DNA of 64,000 nt, from contig JAADVB010000006.1 of NCBI GenBank assembly GCA_023334545.1, positions 1 through 64,000 on the forward strand, in the 5' to 3' direction. The DNA comes from Salisapilia sapeloensis (Eukaryota; Oomycota; Peronosporomycetes; Peronosporales; Salisapiliaceae). Positions 1 to 10,543 of the stretch are shown piece after piece. Each line of letters starts with the position of its first letter. Positions within the stretch are counted from its first letter, which is position 1. The notes beneath the pieces were generated by a model. It did not search any database, was not told the origin of the DNA, and worked only from the letters and a program-made list of their open reading frames with translations. The position numbers were made by a program, and so were the translations under genes.

Positions 1-1
1 C

Positions 2-151
2 TACGCGAACCTAGCGGCCGCACGCGCGCGCTTCTTCATCAACGAAATGTCGGACGGAGCGTCGACCATCGGCTCCGGCTCCATCGACCCATCCAACTTT
101 GAGTTCAGCGGACTCCATCAAGACCTCAAGAACTGCATGTTCTTCATCTAG
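2..151 (+). CDS. 3' end of an unidentified protein-coding gene (cut by window edge)
   Basis: Frame 2 is open from the first base to a TAG at 149-151 and gives 49 C-terminal residues. The tail is alanine/arginine-rich, then serine/glycine-rich, and ends in ..LKNCMFFI. The terminal Cys is five residues from the end, so this is not a CaaX prenylation box. I recognise no domain. The gene faces the 3' end of the next gene (stop at 405) across a 253-base convergent spacer. Composition looks coding, but with so little sequence the call rests on frame and context only. Confidence 0.5.
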   Translation, partial: YANLAAARARFFINEMSDGASTIGSGSIDPSNFEFSGLHQDLKNCMFFI

Positions 152-404
152 TCGAAAATTTTTGAATACTGCGTTTGAAGTGCAGTCATGAGCTTTCCAT
201 CACCGTCTTATAATAAGATATTCATGAACTTCAACTTTTACGCACGATGTATAGTACACTGCTAGTGCAAGCAAGATATGGCAGTGGGTCTCCAGAAATA
301 AAAACGAGAAAAATAACATTTTATGATCTATTTCAATCAATCGTCTTTCATTTGCTCAATTGCACATGCACTTGTGTATCACCTCGATACGATCGCTACT
401 TGGA

Positions 405-2330
405 TTAGAGACGAAAGACGTCGAGGCCTGGCTTTAGCTTGTCTTCCACGACTTGGTCTTCTAGACAGAGGCTTGCTATCCGTCGTTGTAGGTGCGGTGG
501 TAAGTCCAGCGGACGACGGTTCGTCCTCATACCAAAGCAAGTCTTCTTGCGATGGATAATGTCCATGGCTACTTGGACGAGTGAGGTTCTGGATAGCGAC
601 TCAAAGGTTGAAAGGAGCTTTCGACTGTCTTCTGCACGTAGTGATTCGTTTAGTATAGTCGACATGACATGCTCAAGATCGTCGATCGTGTCTGCGTCTT
701 CATCGATGGATGCTACAGCAGTTTGGATTTGAGCACGAAGCTCTGCATCCAACTCGAGACAAAGATGAAAATGAAGTGCAAGGAAGGAGTCGACGCCGAT
801 ATTCTTCTCTTCAAGTTTCGGTAAGCGATACAAGAGCCTTTTCCTGGCATCGTGTCCATGTTGTCCGAAGTGGAGATACATGAGGGTTGAAGCTGTTTCC
901 AAATCGATCATCCATGCTTCTTTTCCAAAGAGATAGACAGCTTCTTGGAGAGACGGTGTATCTATCTCCAATTCTACTATATCTGCTAGCATGTCGATGG
1001 TGGAATTTGTTGCAAAGCGTAGTACGCTAGAAGAGATCTGTACAGAGGTTTTCGTATCAAGCACTTGAACAAGTTGACAGAGGCGACAGAACTGTTCGAG
1101 CCGGATATCTTCCCATTTAAGTTCTTTCATCAAGAACCAGTGTTCTGCTTCACTATCGCCCAGTCGCTCTTCCTCACTGTATGCAATCTGATCTCGATAA
1201 TGCATGCACGATTTAATAATCGCCGCAAGGTGGAGGTCTGAAAGTGTTGACGAAGTGTAGCGTCGATGCATCGCTTCTTTCAACGACGTATGCAGGTCAG
1301 GTCTACCCTGCAGAGATTTGATCGCGATGGCATCTATCTGTACCTTACAAAGGAGAAGCCATAAAAGTTCTTGAATGAGGGCTCTTTTGTCCATGTACTT
1401 CGATGTCACCAGTGGACGAGTGGAGAATTGAATAGCTAGTGATGGAGGCAGTACAGTGGCTCTGGATGAATGCCGTAAGAGGCTGCTCACGCCTGCTTTT
1501 ACCTTGTAACGTGGCTGCGTCTTTGAGCTCCTTTGTCCGATGTCTGACGTATTGTCATCATAAACCAGGCGATGGCTCCCTGCTTGCTTGAAAGATGCTG
1601 TAGAGGATAAGGGTTCTCCATCCGTCTGTGACGCTTGTGTTACCATGCTTAACAAGCGATACTTGCTTTGCTGCACTTCAATATCTGCTGCTTGCTTCCA
1701 GAGGATGGAAGCTATCTCTGAGTCCACGTGTCTATCTAAGTCATCCAGCTTTTCCACCAGGCGACACTCGCTTGCTAGCAACGATGCAAAAAGCACATCT
1801 ATATCGTTTCCAACAATTTCAATCTGCGTACGGCTTGTCCAGTCTTCTTCATCTTCTTCTGCGTCTGCTGGTTGAATGTCCATAATCTGCTTTTGCTCAA
1901 GATTTGTGAGTTGTACGCCTTCTCCCTCTGTTTCCACTGCAGGCGCAATACTGCCCGACCTGGATACAGCATTCCGTGCATGCTGTAGCTCCTGGACTGC
2001 TTTTTGAAGAGTGGCATTCTCCGCCTCGGATCGCTTCAGCTTGCGTTGGCAGGTGTAAAGTTGAGCACTAAGCTTTTCATTTTCACTCCTTATATTCTGC
2101 GTCTCTGTTTCATACCTTTTGATGCGTTCTGTATGAAGTTCTACTACTTCTTCATGAACTTTAGCAGCATCGTGCGCCTCTAATTGCAGACGCTCAATTT
2201 CATCGAAAGCCGATGCAGAGAGTTGGAGCAGGACGAACATGTTGAGACAGACCAAGTCCCAAACTTGGGAAATCAATCTGCATAGCCGAGGAGAAAGCTT
2301 TTCCAATATCTTTAGTACTTCGCCCAGCAT
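405..2330 (-). CDS. Coiled-coil protein of unknown function
   Basis: Single-exon frame of 641 residues with an ATG at 2330. Residues about 40-115 are a strongly predicted coiled coil: heptad-like Leu/Ile spacing, rich in Glu, Lys and Gln. An acidic stretch (AEEDEEDW) follows near residue 157, and then a mostly helical C-terminal half of several hundred residues without recognisable motifs. The hydrophobic patch near residues 30-40 is short and is probably not a membrane span. An alternative start is the methionine near residue 31, just before the coiled coil. I do not recognise the family. The role could be structural or scaffolding, but that is only a guess from the coiled coil. It is divergent from the NDUFAF5 gene, with 435 bases between start codons. 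Confidence 0.7.
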   Translation of the reverse strand: MLGEVLKILEKLSPRLCRLISQVWDLVCLNMFVLLQLSASAFDEIERLQLEAHDAAKVHEEVVELHTERIKRYETETQNIRSENEKLSAQLYTCQRKLKRSEAENATLQKAVQELQHARNAVSRSGSIAPAVETEGEGVQLTNLEQKQIMDIQPADAEEDEEDWTSRTQIEIVGNDIDVLFASLLASECRLVEKLDDLDRHVDSEIASILWKQAADIEVQQSKYRLLSMVTQASQTDGEPLSSTASFKQAGSHRLVYDDNTSDIGQRSSKTQPRYKVKAGVSSLLRHSSRATVLPPSLAIQFSTRPLVTSKYMDKRALIQELLWLLLCKVQIDAIAIKSLQGRPDLHTSLKEAMHRRYTSSTLSDLHLAAIIKSCMHYRDQIAYSEEERLGDSEAEHWFLMKELKWEDIRLEQFCRLCQLVQVLDTKTSVQISSSVLRFATNSTIDMLADIVELEIDTPSLQEAVYLFGKEAWMIDLETASTLMYLHFGQHGHDARKRLLYRLPKLEEKNIGVDSFLALHFHLCLELDAELRAQIQTAVASIDEDADTIDDLEHVMSTILNESLRAEDSRKLLSTFESLSRTSLVQVAMDIIHRKKTCFGMRTNRRPLDLPPHLQRRIASLCLEDQVVEDKLKPGLDVFRL

Positions 2331-2765
2331 GTCCGAGCAAGAAACGTGATACGAAGAGCTTCGCGGAAGTAGGCTTGGACCAGTGGCTCTTTGAAGCTTA
2401 GGTAGCTGTTGAACGCTAGTGCTAATGTACGACTCTAAATGCTAAAAGATTCAAGTAAGTTTTGCATATACGAGCTGCTGTCGAAGAAGGAAGATGGCAT
2501 CTCACACTGAGTTCATGGCTGGCAAAGTGGAGCACTGTCATCGGTCTTTAATCCGACGCTTGCGTCCAGCATACCAGCTAAAAATAGCTAGAGCATGGAG
2601 CAAGAACATTGTGTGCTTTGTTGATACGAAAGGTCAAAAAGATAAAGTTGTAAAAGGATGCATGCAGCAATCAAGTGGCATGGTATCCGCCAGGTTACCA
2701 AAAGTAGGTAGTACATGTCTGGTACGCATATGGTACCGATGAGGCTGGTCATGACATAAAAAGCT
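2331..2765. other. Divergent intergenic region (435 bases)
   Basis: This lies between the start codons of the coiled-coil gene (-) and NDUFAF5 (+). It probably holds both promoters. Short frames here (for example 2494-2742) are not supported by any family or splice logic. I see no RNA gene or repeat. Confidence 0.5.
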
Positions 2766-4349
2766 ATGAACAGCGCGATGGTATATTCCCATGCCTGCAT
2801 TCTCTTCACTTTGTACGCAACTCAGTGCTTCCTAACCAACATAAATGTATAGCACAAGACGCTGCGGGCTGTATGCAAACGATCGTTCTCCACTGGCAGT
2901 GGTATTTTCGACAAAGGTCCTACTAACAAGCATTCACTACCTCTCGTTCATCTTCTGAGCCACATGGGCTAACATATCTCCCTACTATGACTACAGGCAT
3001 CAAGCGACAGCAACGCAATAATGCAGCACTTTTGCAAGATAGCGATCAGTATGAATATTTGAAAAACGAGGTCGCACGCCGTCTTGTTGATCGCCTCGAG
3101 GTAGCTAATTAACTCGCGAACGTCGAAATCGTGTTTATTTACGCTTTGTGATCGATCTGGTATAGGATATCGAGCGTGACTTGCCACTTGCATTGGATCT
3201 TGGCAGTGGTAGTGGTCACATTCTAAAGGAGCTCAACTCGGAAGAAGGTCTTGGAGGCATCGAAACCCTCATCCAGTGCGATTCGTCCGGTAGATTTCAC
3301 GAAGCTAGAGTAGCTAGTTTAATCTATTTATCTATATATTTTATGGTATGAGTAGAGAGAATGCTGCTTCGAGATGTTCCAGAAGAAGGTGACGACCCGA
3401 GCGCAACAGGTACGCATTCATCCTCTGCTACTCCCATATACATGGATCGTACTCAATGGGATATATCTGCTTGATGAATAGTGCAAACGAAGCGAGTGAT
3501 CGTTGACGATGAGTTTCTTCCATTCCCACCACATCACTTTGATGCCGTCCTCAGTTCTCTCCATTTGCACTGGGCAAATGACCCGGAAGGCACGTTCCGT
3601 CAAGTATGTACTTTGGTCACACTACCACCACACATCAGGAGTACATACTGACTGCTTTGGCATTAGATTAACGAGTCCTTAAAGCCAGATGGAGTGTTCC
3701 TTGGAGCTGTCCTCGGTGGCGACTCTCTTCAGGAACTCCGGTACAGGATCATTGTATCCACTTGTCAAGAATAAACACATAACGATATGTACCATCCATA
3801 GGAGCGCTTTTATCTTGGCTGATCAAGAACGTCAGGGTGGTATCACGCCCCACATCTCTCCTTTTCTGCGTGTAGCTGACGCTGGCAGTCTTCTCGTTGA
3901 GTCTGGCTTTAGCCTCACCACTGGTGCGCTTCGAACGACGTAGATAGGAACTTCATGCACTTATACTACTTGTTCATGACTATAGTTGACACGGATTTGA
4001 TTCAAGTGGACTACCCTGATCCGTTCACATTGATGGAACACTTGCGTGGTATGGGAGAGAACAATGCGGTGGCGGATCGAAGCAGCGCTGCAACGACGAA
4101 GGATTCGCTCTTGGCTATGGCATCCATCTACCAGTCCATGTATGGCAATTCAGATGGGACAATTCCAGCCACTTTCCAGGTACATTTGTTCATAACACTC
4201 GTTTATATCATTGCTTGACGATGGATCTGTGGCAGGTCATCTACATGATCGGCTGGTCTCCACATGAATCTCAGCAAAAGCCATTGCGACGAGGTAGTGC
4301 TCAGCGGTCGATGAAGGAGTTAGGAAAGAAGGAGGATAGCAGTAACTAG
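2766..4349 (+). CDS. NDUFAF5: NDUFAF5-like mitochondrial complex I assembly methyltransferase
   Basis: Reconstructed as ten exons: 2766-2780, 2853-2916, 2997-3100, 3166-3289, 3356-3409, 3482-3603, 3667-3740, 3802-3923, 3986-4179 and 4236-4349. They join in frame to 328 residues. The first exon is only 15 bases. The N-terminus (MNSAMHKTLRAVCKRSFSTG) is basic and serine-rich, like a mitochondrial presequence. IFDKGIKRQQRNNAA is the family start. LALDLGSGSGHIL is the SAM-binding motif I. VLSSLHLHWANDPEG, followed by a LKPDG turn, is typical of NDUFAF5/BioC-type class I methyltransferases. In animals NDUFAF5 hydroxylates an arginine of NDUFS7 during complex I assembly; that role here is inferred from similarity. 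All introns are 56-80 bases, GT-AG. Family assignment is confident; individual splice sites are not transcript-tested. Confidence 0.85.
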
Positions 4350-4516
4350 ACAAATAAGACTGACCGAACGAGATGATGCTGCAATCTTATTTGTATGTCT
4401 TTTGTTCACTACTTCTTTTTACAAAAAAGTACGCATTGTGCTTCGTCTCAGCTGACGACAAGCGGACGGACTCGCGTACAGACCACACTGTCTGTAGCAC
4501 TGAAGTACGCGTTCCC

Positions 4517-4531
4517 ACTGCATTTACCATT
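4517..4531 (+). promoter_or_regulatory. Possible oomycete initiator (Inr)-like element
   Basis: The sequence CTGCATTTACCATTT resembles the oomycete start-site consensus (a CTCATT core followed by CAWTTT) with a few mismatches. It sits about 65 bases upstream of the ATG at 4593. If real, transcription starts here and the ATG at 4395 is not used. A six-codon upstream frame (ATG at 4533) would lie in the leader. This is a pattern match only. Confidence 0.3.
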
Positions 4532-4592
4532 TAATGACGGCAACGATACGTTGATTAACTGCTCTTCTCACTCTCGTATATACCTCAAGCTT

Positions 4593-6333
4593 ATGCCACA
4601 TCCAATTCGACCCGGTTCGGCCATTATACCATGCCACGAACAGCGTCGGCGAAACGATGGGCAGCCTTCGTACCGATCTAGTGAGCTTAAAAGTAGAAAA
4701 CGGAATTGGAATGCGAGGATTAATTATAGGCAGCAACAGGACGAGGGTTTGACTGTTAGTGCTCGTAGGAGTACTGATGGAGCGATGGCAAACGGCGGAA
4801 CACTTGATTTGTTATCCTCGACGGCAGTGCTTCGACACTCAAATCATCCTGTCGACACGACTCGAGCAAATCGAGAAGGATTGCAGTCGTACCAAAGTAA
4901 GGATTTGCCACGTTCTACTGCAATGCCCATGTACGGACAGGAGCAGAGTCCTACGACGCTGCACAGGCAGTTTCCAGTGCAATCACCAGTACCGTTCGTA
5001 CAAGGTTTCTTACCGCGTAATACGCCACTAGTGCATGTGACGTCCACACGATCAAGTGCACTTTTGAGACCACAGGAAGAGAAATGGAATACTCCATATG
5101 CGACTCAGAACTTCAAACATTTTCCTGGTTTATCTCTCGGTGTAAATGCTTCACGGAAATGGCAAAAGAACATGCGTGGAGGTACAATGGCTAGACAGAG
5201 TAGGCAAACAGCAGAACAAAGTGCAAGTAAGTCTGAAGCAGCATTAAACTGTGCTCGCATGGAGTCGATGACACAGACTGTTCGCAACAAGATGAGCATG
5301 AAGAACATCTTGTCATCTCCTAAAGCAGATATTTTGACCTGGAAGCCAAACTCGATCTCTAGAGCAGAGTCTGGTCTTTTAGAATCGCCTGACCAAGATA
5401 CCAAAGAAGATGGTGATGACGATTATTACGTTCCGGACGTACAAACCTCGGGACGGGAGAAGCCTACGCCAGCTAAAAACAAGATACGAACGACAGATAG
5501 ACAGCGTACAAGTGTTGCTAAGAATATAGTAAGCCAGGGGAAGTATGCAGCAGATGTGCATCCGAACAACGTGCGACAGTATGCCAATGCAGAGCAGCAA
5601 GATCACGTATCGAATCGAGCTCACAACAGAGAGCCATGCAATACTCCTAAAGTACCCTCCACGAGCTCAGAACACCAACAAGAGCACGTACCTATGCCTG
5701 TAGGGTCAAATGATTCACAAATTGTTGAATGTACGAGTCATCCAGACGAACCTCATAAGCAGGTATCATCTAGTGCTTTAAAAGCACAAAATGCAAAGGC
5801 AAGTAAAGGACCTCGGACGGAACCTTGCATCCAACGCAGACGGAGGGCAAGCAGCAAAGTGCCACAAAAGCGAGTACCGACAGTCGGTAATGGCTGTGCT
5901 GTTCCTCCCATCAAAAGCGTTTTGCCTGAGGTATACCCAGCTCCTGTGGTGCCTGACCATGGTCGTGACCGTATAAGGACGAATACGATGGTCTTGTTCT
6001 GCAAGCGAGACTTGCTGCGTTACCAAGTTCGGTCATTATGGAAAAAGTCTTGTGACAAGAAGAAGCGGAAGGCACTGAATAGTCTCGAAGTGGCTGGGAA
6101 GCGTATTCGACGACCGGCACTAAAGGCTGATAACGCAGAGGTATGCTCTTCATACGTTAGCTTCACCATAAAAATGTCATCTAATCCTATCGGCTACATC
6201 AACGTAGAAATCCACCGTCCATCCAGCTTCACCACCAATCCCGAAGAAACAACCTGTATCTAGATGCAAAGGAGGCGACAAGGAGATTGGAAAGACTCGG
6301 TCGATTCCATTAAGCACTATTCCTGATCCATAA
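4593..6333 (+). CDS. Disordered basic protein of unknown function
   Basis: Exon 4593-6140 joins 6208-6333 across a 67-base GT-AG intron to give 557 residues. Removing the intron gives a short Lys/Pro-rich tail ending ..TIPDP. Reading through instead would stop at 6261-6263. The protein is rich in Ser, Arg, Gln, Asn and Thr with few hydrophobic runs, so it is probably largely disordered. A basic cluster near residues 470-500 (CKRDLLRYQVRSLWKKSCDK) and a following KKRKALNSLEV stretch could be nuclear localisation signals. I find no known domain. The frame is open from an ATG at 4395, but an oomycete-type initiator-like sequence near 4517-4531 favours the ATG at 4593. It may be lineage-specific. 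Function is unknown. Confidence 0.65.
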
Positions 6334-6377
6334 TACCTTTTACCTTGGTTGCAAAATGGTCAAAGAGAACACGATTT

Positions 6378-8689
6378 CTATTCTACGTTTTGATTTTCAT
6401 CCAGTGCATCTTCACTTTCATCGTCAACGCCTGATGCAGTCGGCGACGACAAGGCATCGACCGTATCGTCTTCATTCGACGACTCATGCTCCGCTTCCAC
6501 TGCCTGTGCCTTGCCTTCGTCCAAGTTCGCAAGCTCTAGCGTCAGCTTATCAATTGGTGTCGCATCACGCTCAAACAAGAGACGAATGGCTGTCCTTGGA
6601 TCTTCCGCCTCTTTGGCAAGGTACGCACACAGCTTAAAAAGCTGCACATCCTTGGGTTCTTCCTCGGCATCGACATCAGTCATAGCTGTCGCAAAGTCAT
6701 GGATGAGCATCGTGAACGCTTGTGTCTGCACTAGTTCCTTTAAAAACGTCTGTGTCTCTGGCTCCTTCCTCGTCTGGCAGTACCCATGTCGGTTGAAACT
6801 AACGCCTTGTCCGTCTGACGACAAAAAGCTTTGAAAGTCTCCAAGTATCCGTGCAAAGAACGTCGCGAAGGCACTTCGAGTGACGTCTACCCACGGCATA
6901 GGAGCGTTCCACTCGCTATCATGGACGTCTGTGGAGACTGCCAAGGTCTGATACTGAGATGCTAAGTCATGCAGGTTCCCTGCCGTTGGTGCTGGGTTAA
7001 AGAATCGGAGACTGATCGGTCTCTCAATCGTCCGGATCTTATCGATCGTCTGCATGAACGTGTTATCTAAGACGGACACTCCGTTGATACCGATGAGGAC
7101 AAAGCCAGGGGAGATGGATCCGGATCTTTCAGCAGCACCAGGCGTTCCGTCTGGCGCGTCTAGAAGCGCTTTGACGACAGTTGACGTGCCTTCTGGCCAG
7201 TTCTGTCTATACTCCGAGTTGATCGAATCACTCATCGTGGATTCGAGAGATAATCCGAGTGGTCCGTCACCAAAGACTACCTCAATCTCTTTTAATCGCA
7301 TTGATGCGTCGCTTTGGTTGCCACCAGAGCTCACGTACCTCGCTGGACGTGGGACTTGAGGAGTGACTTCATCCAGTAGCTTGCGTACTTCTGCCATGGG
7401 GAACCGTGGGATGGCAGAAGCATTGCTACGAAGGCCGTCGATGCGTGTGAAGATGGGAGAAACGATATTGTCCTTGTCCAGGTGAACGACGACACAGGAT
7501 GCAAACGTGTCGGCTGCCACACGAGCTGCGAGAGAGCTCGTGTGAACGCCCATTAAATAAGGAACAGGTGCTTGAACGTATTCGATGAGTTGAACGGGAA
7601 GGAACGGGGCGTAAGCGTGCTCCCATCGGAACGGGAAGAGTAGAGCGCAGAGGGCTTCGCATACAGGAGTGAGGAGAGCTGGGTATTGAGTATGGACGAG
7701 TACGCGTTGCTCTGTGAGCATGCAGTTAAGGACGTAGACGACATTCTTTGCACTGAGACACTGGAAGAGGACTTCGAAGCAGGCGTCATCCAGATGGGCT
7801 GCTTTGCCTCGATGCCAGAGGTAGCGGTAGAGTGGCTGCTGATGGTTCTGCAGTTCGATCGCGATGCCAGGACTGGCATTGAAGGATATGGTGGTCAGGA
7901 GATGTACTACCTCGTTCACTTGGTCGTTTATGAGTGGCAAGTCGTTGTCCGAAGGAGAGACTTCCGTCTGATTACTGGATAAAAGAGGCCTTGGTGCGTC
8001 GTTACTTATATGGTCGTCATATAGCCATCTACAATTGAAGATGTTTAGCATGAATCTAGTCGTATGAAGCGAAGGAAGTGGATTTACCTCAAAAAGTGTC
8101 GAAAGAAGGAAAAGAAGGGATGATGGGAGATGACACAAAATGCACGAGACGTCCGTTGGCCAGCTACAGATTGATATGAATACGCTTAGTGGATAGAAGT
8201 AGTAGATTATAGTTGAGGAATAGTACCTGCTTCATCATACGTATCTGGGACGTACAGAGCAAAGCCATAGGCTCTTGATCCGTCGCCCCCAGTGAGAGAA
8301 AACGAGAAGAATAGAGGAATCTGCGAGTAGGGTGGATGTATTAGCGGACTACAGCATTCTGGTAGGCAGAACTAGACACCAATATAAGTTTTCGTCCATA
8401 TCATACACAAGAATCAATGTAGCTCGAGGAATAAAATGGCGTACATAAGGTAGTCCGTCCGGCAATGGGAAGTCTGGATGATCTGCTGCTGGTACTCGAT
8501 TGCATACTTTCGGCTCCAGCTCTGCTTCTGGCTGTAGTAGCGTATCATTGTCTACAAACCAACATATAATCAGTCCGATAAGCCCATTTTCGTCTGAACC
8601 CTTGGAGGTATTATCGATTATTACGACATACCTCGCTGTTCATTCGCAACCACTTCGATGACATAATCCACGAGTCTTGGCGCTGTCAT
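6378..8689 (-). CDS. Tripartite DENN-domain protein with an inserted PDZ-like domain
   Basis: Five exons on the minus strand: 8632-8689, 8409-8551, 8227-8320, 8088-8163 and 6378-8028. They give 673 residues. The uDENN part (to about residue 125) includes PLFFSFSLTGGDGSRAYGF and CVISHHPFFSFFRHF. The cDENN core (about 210-310) carries NVVYVLNCMLTEQRVLV and VPYLMGVHTSSL. A C-terminal dDENN-like part lies near 500-570. Between cDENN and dDENN, residues about 371-469 look like a PDZ domain: a GPLGLSL carboxylate loop, SPGFVLIGINGVSV, then a TFMQTIDKI helix. DENN proteins are usually guanine-nucleotide exchange factors for Rab GTPases at membranes. The tail is acidic. The donor of the second exon (8409) is the least certain junction; it was chosen as the only GT that keeps the frame. 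Which Rab it acts on is unknown. Confidence 0.8.
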
Positions 8690-8902
8690 TGACACTACTT
8701 CTCCGCTCGACTCGACGTCACAAGTCGGAACAAGAGGAATCTGAGCACCCGAACGCTATGCTCGAGGACGAAGTTTCAATTTCGTGTCTCACGCTCGTAT
8801 CGGATTGGCTAAATAGAAAACCAAAACAACATGTTCGCTTCCGAGCCAATCAGCAAGTAGAATGAAGTTCGATATCATGGCTGGGGCCAGTTGCCTACCA
8901 TC
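8690..8902. promoter_or_regulatory. Bidirectional promoter of the DENN and zinc-transporter genes, with two CCAAT boxes
   Basis: The 213 bases between the two start codons hold two CCAAT boxes. One is on the plus strand (GAGCCAATCAG, about 8842-8852) and one is inverted (CGGATTGGCTA, about 8800-8810). An ATG at 8862 opens a 17-codon frame that overlaps the transporter start out of frame, so it could act as an upstream ORF on that transcript. Confidence 0.4.
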
Positions 8903-10430
8903 ATGCTGGCGCTGACGGTACTTGGTCGACGTGGGTCACGTGGCTTTGCCCACAGACTCGTCGGTCATTCAAGACCTAGAGCTCGATTAGCTCCAGTTGT
9001 TGCACAATACCTGTCGTCTTCAGCAGGTCCATCGGAACCGGAATCACCGCTCCAGAGACGTAATACGGATGTGAACAAGGCATATTTTCCGACTAAATCA
9101 GGCTATCCAACGACATCGAGAGACGTTGTGTTTCGTGCCATGGCTGGCAATACAGCTATTTGCATATTAAAAGGCCTCGTGTGGTTAAAAACAGGTAGTA
9201 GTGCCATGCTATCGGAAGCCATTCACTCGCTTGTGGACACTGGCAACCAAGCTATATTGATCCTTGGCTTACGTCAGGCAAATCACGTGCCGGACAAGAA
9301 ACATCAATATGGATACGGTCGAGCAGCATACTTTTGGTCACTCATCTCGGCACTCGGCATGTTCTGGCTTGGAGCTGGCGTGACTGTCACCCACGGCGTA
9401 CAGACACTCTTCCATCCACCGACAGAGTTATTGGTGTCGTGGGAGACATGGGGAGTACTCAGTGCATCCTTCTTGATTGACGGATGGGTCCTACAACGTG
9501 CCGTTCGCGAACTACGCGCGACGCAACCGTCCGGCATGTCCTTCCTGCAGTACGTCCGCGGGATCAAAGACCCGTTCATGATGGCCGTCTTGCTAGAGGA
9601 TACGACTGCATGCACTGGTGTGCTCATGGCTGCAAGTGGACTCGCCGCCACTGCAGTGACTGGAAATCCATTGTACGACACCGTCGCGAGTATCTCGATC
9701 GGCGCGTTGCTAGGCAGTGTCGCCGTCACGCTCATCCGACTGAACCAGCGGTATCTCCTCGGTCGTTCTGTAGAGCCTGAGATTGAACAAGGCATCCGTC
9801 AGCTACTGCTCAGTCGTCCATCTATTGATAACGTGTACGCGGTGCAGTCACAGTGGGTTGGACCATCAACGTTCAGCTACAAGGTACATCATCTCCTGTC
9901 CTCTCTCCAGTGTTGTTATTCTGATTGTGCATGCGTAGGCAGAAGTGGACTTTGATGGGACGTACTTGGCCGCCAAACTCTTACAAATGTACTACGAGTA
10001 GCTACTTGTAGTCGATATGCACAGCTCTAAGTGTTCTATGTGTCTATTAGCTATAAGCCAGTGTTTCTCAATGCGACCGAGCTCGAGAATGACTTGCCAC
10101 TCATCTTATCTTGGTATGATGTTCATGTACAAGTTTCTTGTAAGTTGTATGAACGATAGATGCGTTAGGTATGCAGAAGACGTGACGCGATTAGTCGAGA
10201 AAGAAGTGCAGGAAGTGGAAGCAGAAATACGTAAACTATATCCAGAAGCAGCGTTCATAGAGCTCGAACCAGATAGTAAGGACACGGAGATGCGTGCTAT
10301 CTCGAGCATGGGGACCAAGTCCCAGCGAACGAGAGAGCGAGAGGCCATGTCGAGAGCACTGGCATTGCTATCACGTACGCTAGAAAGAAAAGCTCCGGCA
10401 GAGAAAGAGGACAGTCCGAAGCAAGTGTAG
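8903..10430 (+). CDS. SLC30A9: SLC30A9 (ZnT9)-like mitochondrial cation diffusion facilitator
   Basis: Exons 8903-9883, 9939-9997 and 10169-10430 join to 433 residues. The N-terminus is Arg/Ser-rich without acidic residues, as in a mitochondrial presequence. The membrane core starts with NTAICILKGLVWLKTGSSAM and SEAIHSLVDTGNQ, where the His/Asp pair lies in a CDF transport helix. HQYGYGRAAYFWSLI is the family signature. Further helices run to about residue 300. The C-terminal cytosolic-type domain (AEVDFDGTYLAAKLL, then VQEVEAEIRKLYPE) is split by the introns. Human SLC30A9 exports zinc from the mitochondrial matrix; the same role is inferred here. The second intron is 171 bases, long for this window. 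The frame opens earlier at a TTG; 8903 is the first ATG. Confidence 0.85.
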
Positions 10431-10543
10431 ACTGAGAGAGCCATATCTACTAATGACGTTGATATATGCTTCGTACATGTAGGATGAGTCGACATGTAAT
10501 AAACACTTTTGAACATCCTACTTTTCATCCGGAAGAATGTCGA

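Noticed and set aside
2494-2742. 82-codon plus-strand frame before NDUFAF5
   Set aside because: It starts with an ATG, but no splice path joins it to the methyltransferase exons in phase and it has no domain.
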